12,545 nt of DNA, from the NCBI GenBank assembly GCA_017991025.1, contig JAGNMT010000054.1, positions 1 through 12,545 on the forward strand, given 5' to 3'. Below the pieces are notes generated by a model. That model ran no database searches and was not told where the DNA came from. It was given only the letters and a program-made list of their open reading frames with translations. This document shows positions 6,971 through 12,545 of this stretch, piece by piece (the first letter of the stretch is position 1; each line of letters opens with the position of its first letter). Both the position numbers and the translations under genes were made by a program. The DNA comes from Verrucomicrobiales bacterium (lineage in GTDB: Bacteria; Verrucomicrobiota; Verrucomicrobiia; Verrucomicrobiales; DEV007).

Positions 6971-8323
6971 TCACGCCCCTTCGTCGAGGGTCGAGAACTT
7001 CCGTTCCACCTGAGCAAAGAGGAACCCGGTCAATTCCTCGCCGTCGAGTCGGCCAATGGCCTCATTGAGGAAACCGAGGCTGATGATCTTTCTTGCCGCC
7101 TCCGCAGGAATGCCGCGGGCCTGAAGGTAGAAGATTTCCTCGTCACTGATCTGACCCGAGGTCGAGCCGTGGGAGCACTTCACCTGGTCGGCATCGATCT
7201 CGAGTCCGGGCATGGAGTTCGCCTCGGCTTCGTTGCTGCCGAGCAAGTTGCGACAGGTCTGAAAGGAGTCGGTATGGTGGGCACCGGGTTTCACATGGAT
7301 AAGACCGGAGAATATCGTCCGCGACTGATTGTAGAGGGCATTCTTGAAAAAGAGATCACTCGTGGTGTGTTGCGCTTCGTGCGATTGCAGGGTGCGCTGA
7401 TCGTATTCCTGAATGCCGTTCGCGAGATTCGCGCTGAAAATCTGGCAGTCGGCACCGGTATCGGTCATGCGATTGAGGGATTCATTCCTGACCCAGGCGG
7501 CACCGAGATTGATGAATCCGACTTTCACGGAGGCGTCGCGCCCGGCGCGGGTGTTGTTGATCTGGACGTGCTTGGCCCCGTTGTCACTGAGATCCTGAAG
7601 GGAGACGTATTGAATTTTGCCGCCCCGGTCGGCGATGAGATCGACCACTCCGACCGTCAGCGTCTGCTCCGACTCGGCAATTGATTGGAAAATGTCGACC
7701 ACGGAGACCGAAGCGTTGTCCCCGGCAATCACGAGGGTGTGTGGAAAAGTAGTCATGCCCTCTCCCCCGGAGAAGTGGTGGACAAGGATGGGTTTTTCAC
7801 TAACACAGCCCTTCGGAAAATGCACGAAGAGACCGCTCAGGGTGGCGGCCCCGTGGAGCGCTGCGAATTTCTCGCCGCCGAGGCTCTGTGTCTCCCGAAG
7901 GAAATGCTCGCGCACGAGATCCCCATGAGAGACGAGCGCTTCATTGATGGGCAGACAAACCGCTCCATTCGGGAGGTCGGGGGTTTCCGCGTGGATAAGA
8001 CGGTTATTCGCGAACACAAAATGGGCGGCAAAATCCGTAACACGCCCCCCGATCGCCCGTTGCACCAGACTTGCCGTGTCAGCAACCGCTCCGGCGGGTA
8101 TGAGGTCCGTGAACCGGATCATTTTCAGATCGGCGAAACGCCAGTGCTGATTCGTCCGCGTCGGCACCGGAACTTCGTTGAAACGCTGCCAGGCAGTTTC
8201 CTGCAGCGAACGATACCACCCCGGGAGTGCGGCGCTCGTTTCAGCAACAGGAGGCGAGCAAATCCAGCTTTGCGCGGGTTCCAAAGTAATCGTTTCCTCG
8301 GAGGGCATTAGGGCAGTAGACAT
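6971..8323 (-). CDS. sufD: Fe-S cluster assembly protein SufD
   Basis: SufD pairs with SufB in the SufBC2D scaffold complex for Fe-S cluster assembly in the cytoplasm and helps supply iron. The 450-residue protein has the SufB/SufD beta-helix core (about 150-390) and the conserved C-terminal block DADQVKCSHGSTSGQISDEEIFYLQARGI. The His in CSHGST matches the SufD histidine (E. coli His360) implicated in cluster binding at the SufB-SufD interface. The ending, with helices around ARKIISLGFLNEAI, is typical. Start ATG 8323 is preceded by TTTTTCCCG without a Shine-Dalgarno; a second ATG at 8308 is possible. It is last in the operon, 48 bp after sufB, and ends exactly where ndpA ends on the opposite strand, so no terminator fits between them. 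Confidence 0.95.
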   Translation of the reverse strand: MSTALMPSEETITLEPAQSWICSPPVAETSAALPGWYRSLQETAWQRFNEVPVPTRTNQHWRFADLKMIRFTDLIPAGAVADTASLVQRAIGGRVTDFAAHFVFANNRLIHAETPDLPNGAVCLPINEALVSHGDLVREHFLRETQSLGGEKFAALHGAATLSGLFVHFPKGCVSEKPILVHHFSGGEGMTTFPHTLVIAGDNASVSVVDIFQSIAESEQTLTVGVVDLIADRGGKIQYVSLQDLSDNGAKHVQINNTRAGRDASVKVGFINLGAAWVRNESLNRMTDTGADCQIFSANLANGIQEYDQRTLQSHEAQHTTSDLFFKNALYNQSRTIFSGLIHVKPGAHHTDSFQTCRNLLGSNEAEANSMPGLEIDADQVKCSHGSTSGQISDEEIFYLQARGIPAEAARKIISLGFLNEAIGRLDGEELTGFLFAQVERKFSTLDEGA

Positions 8324-8371
8324 CGGGAAAAACAGAGAAGTATAAGAGTAGGGTAGGGAAGAAATATGGGC

Positions 8372-9787
8372 TCAGCCGACGCTACCTTCCATTTCCATAT
8401 CAATGAGGCGTTTCAACTCGACGCTGTATTCCATGGGGAACTCGCGGACAAGATCATTGACGAACCCGTTCACGCTGAGGCTCATCGCCTCGCCTTCAGA
8501 GAGCCCGCGCTGCTTCATATAGAAAATCTGGTCCTCGCTGACCTGACTGACGCTGGCCTCATGCTGCGTGGCATGCTGATTGCCGCGCACCGTAATCGCC
8601 GGGTAGGTGTCGGTCCGACTGCTTGAGTTAATCAGGAGAGCGTCGCATTCGGTATTGTTCCTGCAGCCCTTGAGGTGTCTGGGAATGTGGACCTGACCGC
8701 GATAGGTCGACTGACCGGTTCCCACCGAGATGGACTTCGCCACGATGTTGGAGGTCGTCTCATCAGCGGCGTGGATCATTTTCGCCCCGGTGTCCTGGTG
8801 TTGCCCATTGTTCGCGAGAGCGATCGAAATCACTTCACCCCGGGCCTTACGACCCTTCATGATGACACCCGGATACTTCATTGTGAGTCGCGACCCGATG
8901 TTGCAGTCGATCCATCGGATCTCCGCATTCTCATGAGCAAGACCGCGCTTCGTGACGAGGTTAAATACATTGGTCGACCAGTTCTGCACGGTGATGTACT
9001 GGATCTTCGCATCTTTCATCGCGACGAGTTCGACGACGGCGCTGTGAAGCGTCGCGGTCTCGAATTTCGGGGCGGTGCAGCCCTCCATGTAAGTGACCTC
9101 GGCACCCTCATCGACGATGATGAGAGTCCGCTCGAACTGACCGAAGTTCTCGGCATTGATGCGGAAATAGGCCTGGAGCGGATGCTTCACCTTCACGCCG
9201 GGAGGCACGTAAATGAAGCTGCCACCGGAAAAGACGGCACTGTTGAGGGCGGAGAACTTGTTGTCACCGGTCGGAATCACTTTGCCGAACCACTTCCGGA
9301 AAATCTCGGGGTGTTCACGAAGGCCCTCGGTTGAGTTAACAAAGATAACGCCCTGTTTGGTGAGCTCCTCCTTCACGTTCGAATAGGCGGCCTCGCTATC
9401 AAATTGGGCCTCGACTCCGGCGAGATACTTGCGCTCTTTCTCGGGAATGCCGAGACGTTCGAAAGTCTTTTTCACATCGTCGGGCACTTCGTCCCAGCTC
9501 CTCGTCGGCACCTGCCCTTTGGAGAGATAATAACGGATGTCGTTGAAGATGATGTTCTCCAGATCCTTGCTCGCCCAATGGGTTGGCATCGGCTTGGCGT
9601 AAAAGACCTTGAGTGCTCTCTGGCGAAATTCACGAATCCACTCGGCCTCTCCCTTGATGTTCGAAATGTAATCAACCGTGCCTTCACTCAACCCGGTGCC
9701 GGCATCAAAAAGGTAGTCCTCCGGATAGGAAAAATTCCCATTGTCCTGGTCAATGTTGACCGCTTCCATTGTCGCGCTGTCTGGCAT
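8372..9787 (-). CDS. sufB: Fe-S cluster assembly protein SufB
   Basis: SufB is the main scaffold subunit of SufBC2D, on which Fe-S clusters are built. From the ATG at 9787 it is 471 residues, as usual for the family; upstream the frame is open to a TTG at 9814, but ATG 9787 has an AAAGGA about 10 nt upstream, the clearest ribosome site in the window. Characteristic segments are MEGCTAPKFETATLHSAVVE, KIQYITVQNWSTNVFN, SIALANNGQHQDTGAKMIH, GRQ-type repeats of the beta-helix, KGCRNNTECDALLINSSS, and the ending MEYSVELKRLIDMEMEGSVG. At the position of E. coli Cys405 (near CGAHTFP) this protein has serine (NSSSRTDTYP), like the Bacillus-type SufB as I recall it, so the cluster ligands probably differ from E. 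coli. Other cysteines are retained. It lies 62 bp after sufC and 48 bp before sufD. Confidence 0.97.
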   Translation of the reverse strand: MPDSATMEAVNIDQDNGNFSYPEDYLFDAGTGLSEGTVDYISNIKGEAEWIREFRQRALKVFYAKPMPTHWASKDLENIIFNDIRYYLSKGQVPTRSWDEVPDDVKKTFERLGIPEKERKYLAGVEAQFDSEAAYSNVKEELTKQGVIFVNSTEGLREHPEIFRKWFGKVIPTGDNKFSALNSAVFSGGSFIYVPPGVKVKHPLQAYFRINAENFGQFERTLIIVDEGAEVTYMEGCTAPKFETATLHSAVVELVAMKDAKIQYITVQNWSTNVFNLVTKRGLAHENAEIRWIDCNIGSRLTMKYPGVIMKGRKARGEVISIALANNGQHQDTGAKMIHAADETTSNIVAKSISVGTGQSTYRGQVHIPRHLKGCRNNTECDALLINSSSRTDTYPAITVRGNQHATQHEASVSQVSEDQIFYMKQRGLSEGEAMSLSVNGFVNDLVREFPMEYSVELKRLIDMEMEGSVG

Positions 9788-9849
9788 GATCTTGGTGTCC
9801 TTTTGTGATTCCAACCGCTAAAAATATTCAAAATGCTGTAGCCGTCGAC

Positions 9850-10608
9850 CTAGGCGAGCACGAGTTCTTTTGTGACCCAGTCGTAGCCTTTCTCTTCCAG
9901 TTCGAGAGCAAGATCCTTGCCGCCCGTCTTGATGATGCGCCCGTCGAACAACACGTGAACAACATCCGGCACGATATAGTCGAGGAGCCGCTGATAGTGG
10001 GTGATGATGAGGAACCCGCGCTCCGGCGAACGCATCGCGTTCACACCCTGGGCGACGATCTTAAGCGCATCGATGTCCAGTCCGCTGTCGGTCTCATCGA
10101 GGACCGCATACTTCGGTTCGAGCATCATCATCTGGAGGATCTCATTCCGCTTTTTCTCGCCTCCGGAAAAGCCTTCGTTCACGGAACGGCCTGTAAACTT
10201 CCGGTCCATGCCGAGCTCGTCCATTTTCAGATACATCTCCCGATAAAAGGCGACGGCATCGACTTCCTCACCCTTAGGCAAACGGGCCTGACGGGCCGCA
10301 CGCAGAAAGTTCGCATTGCTCACTCCCGGAATTTCGTGGGGATACTGGAAGGCAAGGAAGAACCCGGCCCGCGAACGTTCGTCGATGGCGAGTTCGAGAA
10401 GGTTAATGTCATCGAGCATCACGGAACCTTCCGTCACCACGTAGGCTTCGTGTCCGGCCATGACCTTGGAAAGGGTCGATTTCCCGGAACCGTTCGGACC
10501 CATGATGGCGTGCACTTCGCCCTTGGGAACTTCGAGGGAGAGGCCTTTGAGGATTTCGGTGCCATCAACCGTAGCATGGAGATTGGTGATTTTCAGGGAC
10601 TGACTCAT
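9850..10608 (-). CDS. sufC: Fe-S cluster assembly ATPase SufC
   Basis: SufC is the ABC-type ATPase of the SufBC2D complex; ATP-driven dimerisation opens the SufB-SufD interface for cluster assembly. The 252-residue protein has Walker A GPNGSGKST (37-45), the Q-loop glutamine in AFQYP (Q88), the signature FSGGEKKRNEI (147-157), Walker B YAVLDETDSGLD (168-178, with D171/E172) and the switch histidine in IITHYQR (H204). There are no membrane segments, as expected of this soluble ABC protein. ATG 10608 has no clear ribosome site (TTTTAATAC before it). It starts 21 bp after the Fur-family stop and precedes sufB by 62 bp, which strongly suggests one transcript. Confidence 0.97.
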   Translation of the reverse strand: MSQSLKITNLHATVDGTEILKGLSLEVPKGEVHAIMGPNGSGKSTLSKVMAGHEAYVVTEGSVMLDDINLLELAIDERSRAGFFLAFQYPHEIPGVSNANFLRAARQARLPKGEEVDAVAFYREMYLKMDELGMDRKFTGRSVNEGFSGGEKKRNEILQMMMLEPKYAVLDETDSGLDIDALKIVAQGVNAMRSPERGFLIITHYQRLLDYIVPDVVHVLFDGRIIKTGGKDLALELEEKGYDWVTKELVLA

Positions 10609-10629
10609 GTATTAAAAGCAAAAGAATGT

Positions 10630-11079
10630 TCAGGAGATGCCGTTCTCCTGACCGCATTTCGGGCAGGTTCCGCAGACACCTCTCATCGCGACATGCATTT
10701 CCTCGACGCGACATCCGTCAGGAAGCGCCCAGACCGAAGAAGGCTCGGCTCCATTGGCGGGATTAATGTCGAAGACACTGTCGCACCCGGTGCAGTAGAA
10801 ATGGGCATGCGGCTGGAGATTCGGGCAAAAGCGCGAGGCCTCACGGTCGATGTTGACCTGCCTGATCGCACCCGCCCCCGTTAACGTTTCAAGGCAATTG
10901 TAGACGGTCGCGAGGGAAATCGAGGGCATCCGCTCTTTTGCGGAGACAAAAACCTCGGAAGCGGTAGGGTGGCTGGGTCCGAGATCGATCAACACGTCGT
11001 AGACAACCTGGCGCTGCTTCGTCATCCGGAGCCCGCCGAAGTCTTCGGATGCTTTTGAAACGATGGTTTGGACTGTCAT
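10630..11079 (-). CDS. Fur-family (PerR-like) transcriptional regulator heading the suf operon
   Basis: A 149-residue metal-dependent repressor of the Fur/PerR family, predicted to control its own operon with sufCBD. The winged-helix DNA-binding domain covers about 20-80 (LRMTKQRQVVYDVL, HPTASEV, SLATVYNCLETL), followed by the dimerisation domain. The sequence is colinear without gaps with B. subtilis PerR as I recall it through residue 104: H37, H91, H93 and D104 are conserved, and the structural zinc cysteines C96/C99 and C136/C139 are present. Position 85, Asp in PerR, is Cys here (SRFCPNLQPHAH). An extra C142 makes the tail CGTCPKC. This colinearity supports the ATG at 11079, though no Shine-Dalgarno is seen; ATG 11025 is an alternative. 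It lies 21 bp before sufC. It could sense iron, peroxide or Fe-S demand; the sequence does not decide which. Confidence 0.93.
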   Translation of the reverse strand: MTVQTIVSKASEDFGGLRMTKQRQVVYDVLIDLGPSHPTASEVFVSAKERMPSISLATVYNCLETLTGAGAIRQVNIDREASRFCPNLQPHAHFYCTGCDSVFDINPANGAEPSSVWALPDGCRVEEMHVAMRGVCGTCPKCGQENGIS

Positions 11080-11114
11080 TACGATCTGTTACGTCACCGA
11101 TAGCCAAAAGGCTG

Positions 11115-11142
11115 TTTAGATCAAGAACTATTCTAAATAGTT
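11115..11142. promoter_or_regulatory. candidate Fur/PerR-type operator upstream of the suf operon
   Basis: AACTATTCTAAATAGTT (11126-11142) is a perfect 7-bp inverted repeat with a 3-bp centre. Overlapping it, TTTAGA (11115-11120) and TCTAAA (11132-11137) form a second inverted repeat over 11 bp. AT-rich dyads of this kind and size are the usual targets of Fur-family repressors, and this one lies 36-63 bp upstream of the start of such a regulator in an otherwise GC-richer region. It does not exactly fit the 7-1-7 PerR box. I see no convincing -35/-10 pair beside it. The operator role is inferred. Confidence 0.5.
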
Positions 11143-11218
11143 TCAGAAGTGGTGCGATCTCGCACGCTCCGTCGCCAATTCCCCGCAGTAGAAGGAAGGA
11201 TGGTGAGACAGGCGATTG

Positions 11219-11362
11219 ATGAGTTCGTTCCGTCTCAATGTGCTCGATCTGCTTTCCACAATTTTTCGCCGCCCAGTCGATTTGGAGTTGGAGATTCCGC
11301 GTCCGGCGCGAGAAGCCGGGGTGATTCGCAATGGGGTGAAGGGCCGGAGATTGATGATCTGA
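11219..11362 (+). CDS. possible small protein (47 aa), unrecognised
   Basis: An ATG-to-TGA frame of 47 codons. The predicted peptide begins with an amphipathic-looking stretch (FRLNVLDLLSTIFRRP), continues with an acidic/hydrophobic strand (VDLELEIP) and ends basic (NGVKGRRLMI). Third positions are mostly G or C, as in neighbouring genes. The start has only an AGG six bases upstream; a stronger GAAGGAAGG lies 18-26 bases upstream and would better serve an overlapping ATG at 11200 in another frame. I know no family for it. It may be a real small protein, a remnant, or chance. Confidence 0.25.
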   Translation: MSSFRLNVLDLLSTIFRRPVDLELEIPRPAREAGVIRNGVKGRRLMI

Positions 11363-11446
11363 TTTCCGGGCTGGAGTCGACGCGGGATTGAGGGTGCACG
11401 AAGTTTTTCTTGTCTCCCCCTCCGAATCTCGCGTAACGTCTCCCCC

Positions 11447-12331
11447 ATGCCCCGTCTGCACCTGAAATCCTCCGGCCTCGTGGTGCTTCTTTTTCTCTCT
11501 GCCGTTGGGCTGACAGAGGACAAATCGGGCCTCGCCAGGCCCACCTACTTCGGCATCAAGGATGGTGAAGTACCTGAAGATCCGCGCGATTGGGGAAGGG
11601 GACGATATGACGAATTCCCTGACTGGGGTGTCAACCCGGAATTGCCGAATGACGTCTTCACTTTTGCCCGGCTTCGCTACAATTCCGGCACCTGGATGGG
11701 GCAGCGCGCCAAATGGTTGATCGATTACCCGGATAGCGAACTCAATTTTTCCTACCGTCTCCAACAGTTGACGTCGTTAGAAGTCGATCCGAAAGGGGCC
11801 ATTGTCGACATCGATGCCGAGCAACTGCGGCATTACCCCTTCGTTTACATGATCGAAGTGGGTGATATCTGGATCACGGATGAAGAAGCGACCATTCTTC
11901 GCGACTACCTCCTAAACGGGGGATTCATCATGGTCGATGACTTCTGGGGGCACTATGAATGGAAAAACTTTGAACGGGCGCTAAGGCAGATTTTCCCCGA
12001 TCGTGAATTCGTTGAATTGGAGCTAGATCACCCCATCTTTCACATGGTCTTCGATCTCGAGATTAAACCGCAAATTCCGGCGGTGGGCATGGCGATGATG
12101 GGCCGGGAGGAGGGAATCACTTACGAGTGGAACAAACCCGGCTCGGAGACGCCTCACTATCGCGCGATCCTCGATGACGCGGGGCGGGTATGTATGATGA
12201 TCTGCTTTAACACTGACCTCGGTGATGGCTGGGAGGAGGAAGGGACAGACCCCTGGTATTTTCGCGAATTTTCCGAAAAATACGCCTACCCGCTCGGGAT
12301 CAATATCGTCTTCTATGCACTGACCCACTGA
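11447..12331 (+). CDS. exported DUF4159-domain protein
   Basis: A 294-residue protein with an N-terminal hydrophobic signal (about 8-22, LKSSGLVVLLFLSAVGL) and a DUF4159 domain covering most of the rest. Recognisable segments: FTFARLRYNSG (about 71-81), YPFVYMIEVGDIWITDEEATILRDYLLNGGFIMVDDFWG (about 130-168), LDHPIFHMVFD (about 193-203), ICFNTDLGDGWE (252-263) and the ending PLGINIVFYALTH. The domain resembles the glutamine-amidotransferase-like fold that reads as a Rossmann-type strand-helix pattern, but no catalytic residues are known to me. Function is unknown; in other genomes such proteins often sit with MoxR-type ATPase, DUF58 and von Willebrand-factor-A genes, none of which is here. 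Start ATG 11447 follows TCTCCCCC without a Shine-Dalgarno. It is divergent from the suf operon. Confidence 0.85.
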   Translation: MPRLHLKSSGLVVLLFLSAVGLTEDKSGLARPTYFGIKDGEVPEDPRDWGRGRYDEFPDWGVNPELPNDVFTFARLRYNSGTWMGQRAKWLIDYPDSELNFSYRLQQLTSLEVDPKGAIVDIDAEQLRHYPFVYMIEVGDIWITDEEATILRDYLLNGGFIMVDDFWGHYEWKNFERALRQIFPDREFVELELDHPIFHMVFDLEIKPQIPAVGMAMMGREEGITYEWNKPGSETPHYRAILDDAGRVCMMICFNTDLGDGWEEEGTDPWYFREFSEKYAYPLGINIVFYALTH

Positions 12332-12355
12332 CCTTCCAGGCACAGGATTCTGTTC

Positions 12356-12371
12356 ACCGGTCAATTCCGGT
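12356..12371 (+). other. weak hairpin after the DUF4159 gene
   Basis: ACCGG (12356-12360) pairs with CCGGT (12367-12371) over a 6-nt loop, 24 bp after the DUF4159 stop. No T-run follows, so it is not a convincing intrinsic terminator. The remaining sequence to the window end (12372-12545) contains no gene I can support; a frame opening with ATG at 12506 runs off the edge after 13 codons and cannot be judged. Confidence 0.2.
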
Positions 12372-12545
12372 TCGCCACGGACAGAACCGGGGCGACCTGG
12401 CCGGAAAAATCAGGACGGTTAGCCTGCATTTCTCATACCCGATTGCTTCTTCCGAAAAACAGATGGGCCGTGTGCTGTGTGGGTGTTTTCGGGGCTGTCC
12501 CGGGCATGGAACGTAATTGGGTAACGAGCCAGGCGGGATTTCGAA

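Larger units (their letters stand above)
11080..11446. other. 367-bp divergent intergenic region between the Fur-family gene and the DUF4159 gene
   Basis: This stretch must carry the promoters of the suf operon (leftward) and the DUF4159 gene (rightward). It holds the candidate operator at 11115-11142, a short AGCC-AAAA-GGCT inverted repeat at 11102-11113, and a possible 47-codon ORF at 11219-11362. I found no tRNA, other RNA gene or clear terminator. The part from 11363 to 11446 shows nothing identifiable apart from pyrimidine-rich sequence just before the DUF4159 start. Confidence 0.6.

Noticed and set aside
7685..8311. 208-codon open frame on the + strand
   Set aside because: Antisense to the conserved N-terminal half of sufD.
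9805..10884. 359-codon open frame on the + strand
   Set aside because: It is antisense to sufC and the Fur-family gene, both with complete motifs; its composition (many His, Arg, Gly) is typical of a shadow frame.
10889..11764. 291-codon open frame on the - strand
   Set aside because: It overlaps the Fur-family gene in another frame and runs antisense to the DUF4159 gene and the intergenic region; low-complexity, Arg/Pro/Ser-rich, no recognisable motif.
12506..12545. ATG-initiated frame running off the right edge
   Set aside because: Only 13 codons are visible, with no ribosome site or motif; it cannot be told from chance.
1..12545. CRISPR array, tRNA/rRNA, insertion sequence or prophage module
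   Set aside because: No regularly spaced repeats, cloverleaf-like sequence, transposase motifs, terminal inverted repeats or phage structural genes were seen.

Overview
The window is an ordinary-looking piece of bacterial chromosome, moderately GC-rich and densely coded on both strands. My best guess is a member of the Verrucomicrobiota or a related PVC-type lineage. The reasons are a lone DUF4159 protein, a PcfJ-like protein, an NdpA-type nucleoid protein, a SUF operon headed by a Fur-family gene in the order C-B-D, and start codons that mostly lack a Shine-Dalgarno sequence. This is inference from gene content; there is no rRNA or other marker here.

Layout, left to right. (1) 1-612 (+) is the C-terminal part of an alpha/beta-hydrolase esterase, converging on mutS. 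(2) 648-3176 (-) is a full-length mutS, preceded on the same strand by a calcineurin-like phosphoesterase (3228-3869). (3) About 3915-5282 (+) is a PcfJ-like protein divergent from the phosphoesterase, followed by a small exported thioredoxin-like protein (5344-5691). (4) 5692-5908 is an intergenic stretch with two adjacent strong RNA hairpins. (5) 5909-6970 (+) is a nucleoid-associated NdpA/YejK-family protein; its stop codon directly abuts the stop of sufD on the other strand. (6) 6971-11079 (-) is a four-gene operon, transcribed as Fur-family regulator, sufC, sufB, sufD. (7) 11080-11446 is the divergent regulatory region, with a candidate Fur/PerR-type operator and a possible 47-codon ORF. 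(8) 11447-12331 (+) is an exported DUF4159 protein. (9) 12332-12545 holds no convincing gene.

The functional core is the SUF block. SufB, SufC and SufD form the scaffold/ATPase complex for Fe-S cluster assembly, and the leading Fur-family gene is the obvious candidate regulator. That regulator lines up residue for residue with Bacillus subtilis PerR through position 104, but has Cys where PerR has the metal ligand Asp85. No cysteine desulfurase (SufS) or sulfur-transfer protein (SufE/SufU) lies in the window; downstream of sufD comes the convergent ndpA, so those functions must be encoded elsewhere. I found no CRISPR array, tRNA, rRNA, insertion sequence or prophage module, and no clear new multi-gene system. 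The most distinctive signals are the variant Fur-family sensor with its operator, the tandem hairpins, and the divergent PcfJ-like/phosphoesterase pair.
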